In this document: positions 35,160-43,688 of the stretch, piece by piece
Position numbering within the stretch: position 1 is the stretch's first letter
Layout: each line of letters starts with the position of its first letter
Assembly (NCBI RefSeq): GCF_022758235.1
Contig: NZ_JALEBG010000001.1
Span: 2,356,001 to 2,420,000, forward strand
DNA from: Pontibacter liquoris
GTDB lineage: Bacteria > Bacteroidota > Bacteroidia > Cytophagales > Hymenobacteraceae
DNA length: 64,000 bases
Direction of reading: 5' to 3'
The notes under the pieces: model-generated
Told to the model about the DNA's origin: nothing
The model's database searches: none
The model's input: only the letters and a program-made list of their open reading frames with translations
Position numbers and translations under genes: made by a program

Positions 35160-36698
35160 TTAGATAGGGCCAAGTTCTTTGATGGCCGGGCCGGTGATCA
35201 CTTTGCCATACGGGTTAAAACGGGAACCGTGGCAGGGGCAATCCCAGGAGCTTTCGACACTGTTCCAGCTTACCACGCAGCCCATGTGCGTACAAACAGC
35301 CGAGCACTGGTGCCGGTTGCCGTCGGGGTCGCAGTATACGGCTATCTTTTTCATACCATCGCGCATAATACGCCCTGTGCCAGGCATAACCTGCATCATA
35401 TCATCCACCTCGCCGGGTGTAACATAATCTTTCATTTGCGCGGCCACGTTCAGGTTGGTCTTCAGGTACTCCCCCGCTGATTTAAGCTTCAGCCGGGCCG
35501 GATCATAAATAGTTGCCCAGGCGTTTGGCCGGCCCAGGATCAGGTCGGTTAGCAACATGCCGGCAATCGTAGCGTGCGTCATGCCATGCCCTGAATCGCC
35601 GGTAGCGATATACACATTGTCGCTGTCGCCGGGGTTGCGGCCGATGTAGGCCAGGCTGTCCACCGGCTCCATCACCTGCCCGGACCAGCGGTAGAGCACA
35701 TCCTGCGCCATTGGGAATTTAAGGCGCGTCCAGCGCTCCAGGTCCAGGAAATGGTTTAGGTAATGTTCTTCCTGGCCCGTTTTATGGTCAGCGCCCCCCA
35801 CAATGAGCAAATCATCCTTTGGGGTCTCTCCTTCGTGCACATCGCTTCGCATCAGGCGGATGTAATGGTAAGGGTCGTCCATGTCCCAATACAGGGCATC
35901 GGGCACAGCACCCGCCGGCACCGACACACCGATCACGTAGGTTCTGTAAGGCGCCTGCTTGGTATGGATGGTTACCCGGTCGTTTACGGGTGTATTGGTT
36001 GCTACCACCAGGTGGTTGGCCGAAACGGCATGCCCGCTGGCGGTAACCACCGTCACAACCGGGCCGGTCTGAAAATCCACAGCCGGAGAAGCGGTGTAGA
36101 TCTCGCCGCCCTCGTCCAAAAAGGCCTGTGCCAAGCCGGCCAGGTATTTGGTTGGGTGGAACCGCCCCTGGTTGGGGAAATGTAGCGTAGGCAGGGCAGT
36201 CAGTGTTTCGACAGGGCATCCTTTGCGGAGCACCACATCGTGCCAGCCAATGGCCTGTACCGCTTCGAGTTCTTTTATAAGGTCCTCTTCCTGCTCTCTG
36301 TTATTGGCAAACAGATAGCCATCTACCCGGCTGAAATCACAATCTATTTTCTCGTGTTTGGCAATTTCCTCAATTTTATCAATCGCAGCGCCATGGCTTT
36401 GGCAGGCCAAGCGGGCTCCGTCCTTTCCAAACAGGCTGATCAGGTGTGAATACCGATCATCGAGGGCGTTGGACAGGTGGGCGGTGGTGCGGCTGGTTTC
36501 GCCGGAGCCAATGCCTTTGGCTTCGAGTACAATTACTTTCTTACCTTCTTTTGCCAGCATATACGCTGTCGAGATGCCTGCCAGCCCGGCTCCTACCACA
36601 CACACATCACAGGTACGGTTTTCAAGCAGGGGACTTGTCTTGGGCATGGCAACTTCCTTGTCCCAGACAGGAAGGCTCGCGCCGGATTCATTTTTCAT
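35160..36698 (-). CDS. FAD-dependent oxidoreductase with a C-terminal Rieske [2Fe-2S] domain
   Basis: A 512-residue two-domain protein. Residues 30-400 form a DAO-type FAD domain with the dinucleotide motif VVGAGLAGIS and the later segment IATGDSGHGMTHA. The last 100 residues form a Rieske domain with the ligands CTHMGC and CPCHGS. This fusion is widespread in bacteria but has no established substrate; it may feed electrons from a small amine or amino acid to an acceptor through the iron-sulfur cluster. I chose the ATG at 36696-36698, which leads directly to the FAD motif. An in-frame start 65 codons upstream gives a basic, low-quality leader that overlaps a hairpin. There is no signal peptide. 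Confidence 0.87.
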   Translation of the reverse strand: MKNESGASLPVWDKEVAMPKTSPLLENRTCDVCVVGAGLAGISTAYMLAKEGKKVIVLEAKGIGSGETSRTTAHLSNALDDRYSHLISLFGKDGARLACQSHGAAIDKIEEIAKHEKIDCDFSRVDGYLFANNREQEEDLIKELEAVQAIGWHDVVLRKGCPVETLTALPTLHFPNQGRFHPTKYLAGLAQAFLDEGGEIYTASPAVDFQTGPVVTVVTASGHAVSANHLVVATNTPVNDRVTIHTKQAPYRTYVIGVSVPAGAVPDALYWDMDDPYHYIRLMRSDVHEGETPKDDLLIVGGADHKTGQEEHYLNHFLDLERWTRLKFPMAQDVLYRWSGQVMEPVDSLAYIGRNPGDSDNVYIATGDSGHGMTHATIAGMLLTDLILGRPNAWATIYDPARLKLKSAGEYLKTNLNVAAQMKDYVTPGEVDDMMQVMPGTGRIMRDGMKKIAVYCDPDGNRHQCSAVCTHMGCVVSWNSVESSWDCPCHGSRFNPYGKVITGPAIKELGPI

Positions 36699-36886
36699 AG
36701 TTACGTTTTTAGCACTTGTCGCAGATATTGGCGCCTGCTGCAGGCAGAAGGGCCACCTGCATAGGATTACGGCGCACTGGGGCTTAGGTTCTGTGGCACG
36801 TTTGGAGCGAGGCAGTATAAACCGAGCGTGCGGCTGAAAACGAAAATGAAGTAGCAGGAGGAGCCTCTTCCTGGGGCATGGGCCTT

Positions 36887-36929
36887 GCAGCAAGTATAAC
36901 CACCGGAGATGGAGGTTTATACTTGCTGC
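36887..36929. other. Hairpin built from AAGTATAA words
   Basis: GCAGCAAGTATAA (36887-36899) and TTATACTTGCTGC (36917-36929) are exact reverse complements, followed by a third TTATACTT at 36939. It lies downstream of the 2-hydroxyacid dehydrogenase and upstream of the Rieske protein and could end transcription from either side of the gap. Confidence 0.6.
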
Positions 36930-36957
36930 GGGTGATCTTTATACTTGATACTATTTA

Positions 36958-37920
36958 CTATAAGGTAAGGAGCTGCTGAATTTTATGCACCAGCACTTCG
37001 TTGATCTTCACGTAGGATTCGTGCGTCCAGCCGGCAATGTGCGGCGTCAGGATCACGTTATCGGCGGCAGCCAGGTAGGCGAAGGTGGTCTGCTGCTGCT
37101 CTGTTAGGGTGGCCAGCTTTTCGTTTTCCAGCACATCGAGCGCTGCGCCTTTGACCCGGCCATTTTCCAGGTGTTTTACCAGCGCTGCCTGGTCCACCAC
37201 ATCGCCCCTCGAAGTGTTTAAAAACCAGATGGGCTTGCTGAAGCTGCCAAAGAAATCGTGCCCGGCAAAGCCGAGGTTCTCAAAGATATACGGTATGTGC
37301 AGGCTCACCACATCGGCCTCTGCCTGCAGTTGTTCCAGCGAAACCGAAATAGCTGGTGCGCTGATCTTTTCCGGGGCAAAACGATCGTAGGCAAGTATGC
37401 GACAGTTAAACCCCTGCAGCACGCGCGCAAAGCTTTGCCCCATGTTTCCGTAGCCGATGATGCCCACGGTTTGCCCGCCAAGCTCCTCGCCCCTGTTCTC
37501 CTCCCGTAGCCATACTTTGTTTCGTACCTGCTTGTCGGCACGAACGAAGTTCCGCATCAGGCCCAGCAATGTTCCCAGGGCAAACTCCCCTACCGCCTGG
37601 CTGTTTCCTTCGTTCGCGGCAAGCAGCGCAATGCCGCGCGCCTGCAGCGCTGCCACATCAATATTATCGACGCCTGCACCAGCCCGGGCCACAAACTTTA
37701 ATGATTCCGCCAGTTCCAGCGTCTGGGCCGTGATCCGCATTTTGCTGCGCACGATCAGCCCCTGGACACCCTGCAAGGCCTGGCATACTTCCTGTGGCTT
37801 TATTTCTGGCCGGTAATCGGCTCTTATGCCTATACTTTCCAGCATCGGAAAAAGGCTGGGGTGCATCTCATCGATGATCAGGACTTTAGTTGGAGTGCTG
37901 AATTCTGAGTTCTGAGTCAC
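36958..37920 (-). CDS. D-2-hydroxyacid dehydrogenase (phosphoglycerate dehydrogenase-like)
   Basis: A 320-residue NAD-dependent enzyme. It has the Rossmann loop GIIGYGNMG, the catalytic Arg in NTSRGD, the acidic residue in DVLENE and the catalytic His in TPHIAGWT. It lacks the ACT/regulatory C-terminus of long SerA proteins. It resembles the short Bacteroidota phosphoglycerate dehydrogenases, which make 3-phosphohydroxypyruvate for serine, but other D-2-hydroxyacids are possible. No serC or serB is adjacent. The start is GTG at 37918-37920. The first eight codons lie in an AACTCAGAATTC-type simple sequence. The next in-frame Met is residue 19 and would remove the first strand. Confidence 0.82.
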   Translation of the reverse strand: MTQNSEFSTPTKVLIIDEMHPSLFPMLESIGIRADYRPEIKPQEVCQALQGVQGLIVRSKMRITAQTLELAESLKFVARAGAGVDNIDVAALQARGIALLAANEGNSQAVGEFALGTLLGLMRNFVRADKQVRNKVWLREENRGEELGGQTVGIIGYGNMGQSFARVLQGFNCRILAYDRFAPEKISAPAISVSLEQLQAEADVVSLHIPYIFENLGFAGHDFFGSFSKPIWFLNTSRGDVVDQAALVKHLENGRVKGAALDVLENEKLATLTEQQQTTFAYLAAADNVILTPHIAGWTHESYVKINEVLVHKIQQLLTL

Positions 37921-37925
37921 GCTTT

Positions 37926-37991
37926 CGGAGTTAGAAAGTTAGAAAAGTAGAAAGTTAAAAAGTTGCTTAAAGAAAGGTAATTCGTAATTCG
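37926..37991. repeat. AGTTAGAAA-type simple repeat and GTAATTCGTAATTCG
   Basis: Between mgtE and the dehydrogenase, degenerate units of AGTTAGAAA/AAGTAGAAAGTTA (37929-37963) are followed by a tandem AATTCGT. This is intergenic low-complexity DNA with no gene. Confidence 0.6.
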
Positions 37992-39344
37992 TTAAAGATT
38001 ATACAGCATGTGCGCTACGCTGAAGTAGATGGCCAGCCCCAGCAGGTCGTTGGCCGTGGTAATGAACGGGCCCGCGGCTACGGCTGGATTGATACCGAAG
38101 CGGTCGAGCACCAGGGGCGTAAGCGTGCCCATGAGGGAGGCCAGCATCACAACCGAAAACAACGCCGCCGAAACTACAATGGACAAGGTAAGCTCGTGAC
38201 GAAACAGGTACGTCAGCGTAAATACCAGCCCCGAGATGATCACGGCATTGAGCAGCGCCACCAGCAGCACTTTTAATAGGCGTTGGGCAAAGTTGTCGAA
38301 TATCACCGTGTTAGACGAAAGGGTCTGGATGATAATGGAAGAGGACTGGATGCCTACATTGCCGCCGGTGGCCGTAATAAGCGGCACAAACAGCGCTACA
38401 GCGGGTAATAGAGCAATATCGTCCTCAAAAAGGCCCATGAATTGGGCCGCCAGCAGCCCGCCAATCATTCCGATGATCAGCCACGGAAGGCGCGAGCGGG
38501 AAATGCGGAACACACTATCGTCTTCCTCCACGTTCTCGGTGATACCCGTCATCAGCTGGCGGCTGAGTTCGGCCTGCTCCTGCATTACGTCTATCACGTC
38601 GTCGATGGTGATGCGGCCCAGCAGGCGCTTTTGGATGTTCACGACCGGGATGGCCTCCAGGGCATACTTCTGCATCACGGTTACCACCTCACCTTCATCA
38701 CGGAATGACTCGATTGAGATCACATCCGGGTTGTAAATGTCTTTTACCAGGGTGTCGTCTTTTGCCAGCAGCAGCGTCTTCACGCTCACACGGCCCACCA
38801 GCACATCGCGGTTATCCACCACGTACACAGTATAAATTTTCTGTACCTCTTCGGCCTGCCGCCGGATCTCTTCAATGCACTGGCGCACCCGCCAGTTCAG
38901 GTTCACTTTTACCAGTTCTTTGGCCATCAGGCCGCCGGCGCAATCTTCCTCGTAGTGCAGCAGGTCCAGGATGGCGGCGGCTTTTTCCTCGTTATCCAAC
39001 AGGGCAAGTACCTCCTCGCGCGTCTTCACCGACTGCTCATTGAGAATATCCACGGCATCGTCGGAGTTCATCAGGTTCACATAGCGGGCAATCTCCTGGC
39101 TGGTAAAGGTTTGCAGAAAGCCGGTGCGAATGTCGTAATCCAGGTCCGACAGGATCTGGGCGCCTACTTCGGGCGGCAGTAGGTCCATCACATACTTCGA
39201 TTCCTGCTCATCCAGCTCGTAAAGCACGGTGGTAATATCGGCCGGGTAGAGCTCGGCCATGGTCCCAAGTATAAACGGCGCATCGTGGCGCGCAATGGCT
39301 TCCTCTACCTGGTCAACATACTCCCGTGTAATTTCTGCCCGCAT
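37992..39344 (-). CDS. mgtE: Magnesium transporter MgtE
   Basis: A 450-residue channel. The N-terminal MgtE_N helical domain (residues 20-120) and a pair of CBS domains (about 130-255) form the cytosolic magnesium sensor. They are followed by five membrane helices (about 285-450) with the pore segment PLITATGGNVGIQSSS. The family imports Mg2+ and closes when cytosolic Mg2+ is high. The start ATG is one base after the rsmA stop codon, so the two are cotranscribed. No M-box or other riboswitch is visible. Confidence 0.94.
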   Translation of the reverse strand: MRAEITREYVDQVEEAIARHDAPFILGTMAELYPADITTVLYELDEQESKYVMDLLPPEVGAQILSDLDYDIRTGFLQTFTSQEIARYVNLMNSDDAVDILNEQSVKTREEVLALLDNEEKAAAILDLLHYEEDCAGGLMAKELVKVNLNWRVRQCIEEIRRQAEEVQKIYTVYVVDNRDVLVGRVSVKTLLLAKDDTLVKDIYNPDVISIESFRDEGEVVTVMQKYALEAIPVVNIQKRLLGRITIDDVIDVMQEQAELSRQLMTGITENVEEDDSVFRISRSRLPWLIIGMIGGLLAAQFMGLFEDDIALLPAVALFVPLITATGGNVGIQSSSIIIQTLSSNTVIFDNFAQRLLKVLLVALLNAVIISGLVFTLTYLFRHELTLSIVVSAALFSVVMLASLMGTLTPLVLDRFGINPAVAAGPFITTANDLLGLAIYFSVAHMLYNL

Positions 39345-39345
39345 G

Positions 39346-40131
39346 CTACGCTGCTAAATGCTGTTCTACCAGTTGCGTTAACCCCACAAAATCCTGCACC
39401 GAAAGCTGCTCGGCCCTTTTATCAAAAATGGGCTGCGCCTGCACCTCCGGCGGCAGGTTAAACTGCTTCAGGCAGTTGCGCAGCGTTTTGCGGCGCGTAC
39501 CGAAACTGAGCTTCACCACCTCAAAAAAGCGCTTTTCGTTGCAGGGCAGCTCATTTACCTCGTTGCGCACCAGGCTGATCACGGCCGACTTTACTTTGGG
39601 CTTGGGATGAAACACGTGTTCGCTCACCGTAAATTTGTAATCAATGGTATAGAACGCCTGCAGCAGCACGCTCAGAATGCCGTAGGTTTTGGAGCCCGGA
39701 GGCGCTGCGATGCGCTCGGCCACTTCTTTCTGGATCATACAAACCACCTCAGGCACCAGGTCGCGCTGGGTCAGCACTTTAAAAAAGATCTGGCTCGAGA
39801 TGTTGTAAGGGAAGTTGCCGATGATGGCAAAAGGCCCCGGAAACAGCTTAGCCATGTCTGCTTTCAGGAAATCGGCAGAAATGATCCGGTCATTAAGCTG
39901 CGGAAAATGTTCTTTCAGGTAAGCGATGGACTCGCGGTCGATGTCCAGCACAGTTGTGCGGTATTCAGGATGCTGCAGGAGGTACTGCGTGAGCACGCCC
40001 ATTCCCGGGCCAATCTCCAGCACATCGGTCACGCCCCGGGGCAGGGTGAGTTGCTCCACTATCTTAATCGCGATGTTCTGATCGACCAGGAAGTGCTGGC
40101 CTAAATGCTTCTTCGGACTTACTTTACTCAC
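39346..40131 (-). CDS. rsmA: 16S rRNA dimethyladenosine transferase RsmA (KsgA)
   Basis: A 261-residue AdoMet-dependent methyltransferase that dimethylates the two adjacent adenines in the 3' hairpin of 16S rRNA. The motifs are KKHLGQHFL, VLEIGPGMGVLT, the catalytic NFPYNISS and VCMIQKEVAERI. I start at GTG 40129-40131 (SKVSPKKHLGQ), which gives the usual family length. A GTG at 40227 would add 32 Asn- and Gly-rich residues and overlap the pepA promoter region. A perfect -7 element lies further upstream. It is cotranscribed with mgtE. Confidence 0.92.
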   Translation of the reverse strand: MSKVSPKKHLGQHFLVDQNIAIKIVEQLTLPRGVTDVLEIGPGMGVLTQYLLQHPEYRTTVLDIDRESIAYLKEHFPQLNDRIISADFLKADMAKLFPGPFAIIGNFPYNISSQIFFKVLTQRDLVPEVVCMIQKEVAERIAAPPGSKTYGILSVLLQAFYTIDYKFTVSEHVFHPKPKVKSAVISLVRNEVNELPCNEKRFFEVVKLSFGTRRKTLRNCLKQFNLPPEVQAQPIFDKRAEQLSVQDFVGLTQLVEQHLAA

Positions 40132-40282
40132 AGCTTGTTGGTTATGATCGGAGCCGGCAGGTATACTTTTCGGCTCAAACCCGTTATACTTATTGTTTCT
40201 GTTTCCGTTACCTGCCGGGGCAGGCACGGATTTTCTTATTCCGTTTTATACTTACTATATTGCAGCCCTAATATTGCAGCAC

Positions 40283-40290
40283 CAAAGATA
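40283..40290 (-). promoter_or_regulatory. Bacteroidota -7 element for rsmA-mgtE
   Basis: TATCTTTG on the minus strand is a perfect TAnnTTTG. Transcription would start near 40276. It sits just 11 bases upstream of the divergent aminopeptidase ATG. Confidence 0.5.
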
Positions 40291-40300
40291 CGAACGACAG

Positions 40301-41734
40301 ATGCCAACACAACTTAATTACAATACAAGCCTTACGAAAGATACGGATCTTGCCCTGCTGGTAGCAGCCGGACAGGTGGCACAGCTCCCGGAACTCAGAC
40401 CCGAAGAGAAGGCTTTTGTGCAGCAGCAGGTGCAGCAGGAATCAAAGCTTATAACCCTGAACCGCTATACCCACCGCCTGTATGTGCTAGCGGTAGCGGA
40501 GGCTAAAACAGAAGGCTCCCGCCGCGAAGCCCTGCGCCAGGCTGGCTATACCCTGCTAAAGCAGCTGCGCACCGACAACGTAGCAGCCCTGGCTATCCAG
40601 GATAAAACCGGCACCGACGCCAGCTTATACCTGGCCGAAGGCCTATACCTGAGCAACTACCAGTACCTAAAACATAAAACAAAGAACACCAAACCAAGTC
40701 CGCTCCAAAGCATTACCATTGCCGATGCCCACGTGCATGCGCAGGATGTAACCGAACTGGCAAACCTGCTGGAAGCCGTGTGCAAGGTGCGCGACCTGGT
40801 AAACGAGCCCCACAGCCATCAGACCGCCGTGCAGCTAAGCGAGGAATTAACGGCATTCGGAGAAGCCGCCGGTTTTAAAACCGAGGTGCTGGACGAACTG
40901 AAGATACAATCCCTGAAAATGGGCGGCCTGCTGGCCGTCAACCAGGGTTCCGAAGAACCGGCCACCTTTACCATTATGGAGTGGAAGCCGGAGAATGCTA
41001 AAAACACTAAGCCATACGTGCTGGTGGGCAAAGGTGTGGTATACGATACCGGCGGCCTAAGCCTGAAGCCAACACCCCAATCCATGGATTACATGAAATC
41101 GGATATGGCCGGCGCTGCTGCGGTAGCGGGCGTGCTGTATGCCGTGGCAAAGAACAAACTGCCGCTGCATGTGATCGGGCTTGTGCCTGCTACCGACAAC
41201 CGCCCTGGTGGCAATGCGGTAGCCCCAGGCGATGTGATCACGATGCACAATGGCATGACGGTGGAAGTGTTGAATACTGATGCCGAAGGCCGCCTCATCC
41301 TGGCCGATGCGTTGAGCTTTGCCCACAAGTATAACCCGGAACTGGTATTTGACCTCGCCACGCTGACAGGAGCCGCTATGCGGGCCGTGGGCAAAGAAGG
41401 CATGGTAGCCATGGGCACCGCTGGTGACCAAGTGATGGCCGAACTGAAAAAGGGGGGTGATGCCGTGCACGAACGCCTGGTGGAGTTTCCGCTTTGGGAG
41501 GAGTATAAAAAGCACATGGAATCGGATGTGGCCGACCTGAAGAATATTGGCGGTGCCGATGCGGGCGCTATCACAGCGGGCATTTTCCTGCAGCATTTCA
41601 CCAGCTACCCGTGGGTACATTTTGATATTGCAGGCACAGCCTACCTGCATAGCGAAGATGCGTACCGGGGCAAGCTGGCAACAGGTTCCGGCGTGCGTTT
41701 ACTTTATAACTTCCTTCGCACAAAGGCTAACTAA
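40301..41734 (+). CDS. pepA: M17 leucyl aminopeptidase
   Basis: A 477-residue two-domain aminopeptidase. The catalytic C-terminal domain has the metal and active-site motifs VYDTGGLSLKP, MKSDMAGAAAV and NTDAEGRL. The N-terminal domain is variable, as in other members. It releases N-terminal residues in the cytosol. I chose the ATG at 40301; an upstream TTG-led stretch of 36 codons overlaps the rsmA promoter and has a hydrophobic, non-homologous look. The stop is 5 bases before pdxA, so the two are cotranscribed. Confidence 0.92.
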   Translation: MPTQLNYNTSLTKDTDLALLVAAGQVAQLPELRPEEKAFVQQQVQQESKLITLNRYTHRLYVLAVAEAKTEGSRREALRQAGYTLLKQLRTDNVAALAIQDKTGTDASLYLAEGLYLSNYQYLKHKTKNTKPSPLQSITIADAHVHAQDVTELANLLEAVCKVRDLVNEPHSHQTAVQLSEELTAFGEAAGFKTEVLDELKIQSLKMGGLLAVNQGSEEPATFTIMEWKPENAKNTKPYVLVGKGVVYDTGGLSLKPTPQSMDYMKSDMAGAAAVAGVLYAVAKNKLPLHVIGLVPATDNRPGGNAVAPGDVITMHNGMTVEVLNTDAEGRLILADALSFAHKYNPELVFDLATLTGAAMRAVGKEGMVAMGTAGDQVMAELKKGGDAVHERLVEFPLWEEYKKHMESDVADLKNIGGADAGAITAGIFLQHFTSYPWVHFDIAGTAYLHSEDAYRGKLATGSGVRLLYNFLRTKAN

Positions 41735-41739
41735 ACAAC

Positions 41740-42762
41740 ATGGATACTAAACCTAAAATACGCCTGGGCATCAGTATTGGCGACACCAACGGCATTGGAC
41801 CGGAAGTGGTGATCAAAACCCTGTCGGACCAGCGCATCCTTAATTTCTGTACACCCGTCATCTACGGGTCTGCCGCCATCCTGAACAAGGTGCGCAAAGA
41901 CCTGGAGGCCGAGCATTTCCATTACCAGCAGCTGGATACCGCCGCTAACCTGACACTTAAAAAGGTAAACCTGGTTAGCTGCATCGCAGAAGACCTGGAA
42001 ATTACGCCTGGCACACCGACCGCTGCCTCCGGCAAAGCGTCGCTGGACTCTTTGCTGGCCGCCTCGCGCGATCTGAAAGCCGGTTTATTGGACGGACTGG
42101 TAACCGCCCCCATCAACAAGGATAACATACAGGCAGAAGATTTCCGTTTTCCGGGCCATACCGAGTTTCTTACCTCCTATTTTGATGCGGCCGACAGCCT
42201 GATGCTGCTGGTCAGCGGCGATTTGCGGGTTGCCACCGTAACGGGCCATATTCCGGTAAAAGAGGTAGCAGCCAAACTGACTGAGGCCTTGCTGATCCGT
42301 AAGATCACGATTCTGCTCGAATCGCTGCGCAAGGATTTTGGCATATTGAAACCCCGTATTGCGGTGCTGGGCCTAAACCCGCATGCCGGCGAAAAAGGCC
42401 TGTTAGGTAATGAAGAAGTGGAGATCATCCGGCCAGCGGTAATGCACCTGAAAGAGCGCGGGCACCTGGTATTTGGTCCTTATCCGGCCGATGGCTTTTT
42501 TGGCATGCGTCAGTATACGCAGGTAGATGCCGTGCTGTCGATGTACCACGACCAGGGGCTCATCCCCTTTAAAACACTGGCCATGGAAACCGGCGTAAAC
42601 TTTACAGCCGGTTTGTCGGTGGTGCGCACCTCCCCTGACCATGGCACAGCCTACGACATTGCCGGCAAGCAGCTGGCAGATGAAACCTCGTTCCGGGAAG
42701 CCCTGTTTCTGGCCTGTGATGTGATAAAAAAGCGGCAGGCAGCGCAAATAGCACTGGTTTAA
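41740..42762 (+). CDS. pdxA: 4-Hydroxythreonine-4-phosphate dehydrogenase PdxA
   Basis: A 340-residue enzyme of pyridoxal 5'-phosphate synthesis by the DXP-dependent route. The motifs are GISIGDTNGIGPEV, TAPINKDNI, the metal-binding GHTEF and GLNPHAGE, and MYHDQGLIP. The length is normal. Other pdx genes (pdxJ, pdxB) are not in the window. It follows pepA closely and precedes a promoter for the yceD group. Confidence 0.95.
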   Translation: MDTKPKIRLGISIGDTNGIGPEVVIKTLSDQRILNFCTPVIYGSAAILNKVRKDLEAEHFHYQQLDTAANLTLKKVNLVSCIAEDLEITPGTPTAASGKASLDSLLAASRDLKAGLLDGLVTAPINKDNIQAEDFRFPGHTEFLTSYFDAADSLMLLVSGDLRVATVTGHIPVKEVAAKLTEALLIRKITILLESLRKDFGILKPRIAVLGLNPHAGEKGLLGNEEVEIIRPAVMHLKERGHLVFGPYPADGFFGMRQYTQVDAVLSMYHDQGLIPFKTLAMETGVNFTAGLSVVRTSPDHGTAYDIAGKQLADETSFREALFLACDVIKKRQAAQIALV

Positions 42763-42797
42763 ATAGGCGAAGTATTTTATTTGTCAGAAATATATTC

Positions 42798-42805
42798 TAA
42801 TTTTG
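42798..42805 (+). promoter_or_regulatory. Bacteroidota -7 element for the yceD-rpmF-plsX group
   Basis: TAATTTTG is a perfect TAnnTTTG, 20 bases before the yceD ATG. A TTTG lies 14 nt upstream of it, nearer than the usual -33 spacing. Confidence 0.55.
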
Positions 42806-42825
42806 CATCTTGCAATAAAAAGTCG

Positions 42826-43386
42826 ATGGAGAAGAAGCTAAGAGAGTATGAAATCGGCATTGCCAAGCTCAGCGACAAGACGCACACGTATGCGTTTGAA
42901 CTGAACGATGCCTTTTTTGAGCTTTTCGGAAGTGAGCTTATACTTGGCGGCAACTTATTGGCAAATGTGACCCTGGATAAGACAGAGACGCTGCTTACCT
43001 TTCATTTTGACATTAAAGGGCACGTGCGCCTGACCTGCGACAGAAGCCTGGAAGAGTTTGACCAGCCGTTGGAAGTGCAGCAGACGTTCCGGATCAAGTA
43101 TGGCCCGGAAAATGCTGAACTGGACGATGACCTGTGGCAGATTACCAGCGGCACGCAATCCATTAACATTGCCCAGCACTTGTACGATTATATCGCCCTG
43201 TCGCTGCCAATGAAAAAGTTGCACCCCCGTTTTGTGCAGGAAATGGCCGAAGAGGAGGAAGATGACAATGATATCCTGATTTATTCCTCCGGCACGCACA
43301 GCCAGGCGGGGGATGAAGACAGCGAGGACGGAGATGATGACGACGGGACAGATCCCCGGTGGGACGCGCTCCGCAACCTGAATTAA
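42826..43386 (+). CDS. yceD: YceD/DUF177 family protein (23S rRNA accumulation factor)
   Basis: A 186-residue protein with the DUF177 layout: a beta-rich N-terminal half, then the conserved VRLTCDRSLEEFDQPL segment with its Cys, and a strongly acidic C-terminal tail (Asp/Glu-rich after residue 140). YceD is needed for normal 23S rRNA levels in E. coli and plants. Its gene is nearly always next to rpmF, as here. The ATG at 42826 is preferred because the promoter's predicted start lies only about 14 nt upstream; a TTG at 42781 lies upstream of the promoter. Confidence 0.85.
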   Translation: MEKKLREYEIGIAKLSDKTHTYAFELNDAFFELFGSELILGGNLLANVTLDKTETLLTFHFDIKGHVRLTCDRSLEEFDQPLEVQQTFRIKYGPENAELDDDLWQITSGTQSINIAQHLYDYIALSLPMKKLHPRFVQEMAEEEEDDNDILIYSSGTHSQAGDEDSEDGDDDDGTDPRWDALRNLN

Positions 43387-43438
43387 GAATTTTTAGAAGT
43401 ATAAAAGTATAAACAGCAAGTAAATTATTTAACTAAAA

Positions 43439-43636
43439 ATGGCACATCCTAAACGTAAGATCTCGAAGACCAGAAGAGATAAGAGAAGAACTCACCAGAA
43501 ACTTTCTGAGAAAGCCATTGCGATCTGCCCTACTACAGACACGCCTCACCTGTACCACCACGCTTATGTGGTTGAAGGCGATTTGTACCACAAGGGCAAG
43601 CTGGCAATAAAAAATTATACAACTAACGCGCAGTAA
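43439..43636 (+). CDS. rpmF: 50S ribosomal protein L32
   Basis: A 65-residue L32 with the basic start [17 protein letters not shown] and the core [12 protein letters not shown]. Only one of the four zinc cysteines of C+ forms remains, so this is the zinc-independent type. It is located between yceD and plsX, the classical order. Two AAGTATAA words lie just upstream. Confidence 0.95.
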   Translation: MAHPKRKISKTRRDKRRTHQKLSEKAIAICPTTDTPHLYHHAYVVEGDLYHKGKLAIKNYTTNAQ

Positions 43637-43688
43637 GCACTCGCCTGCCTCCTGTATTAGTTCTGTATAATTTAACTTACTCCTGTAA

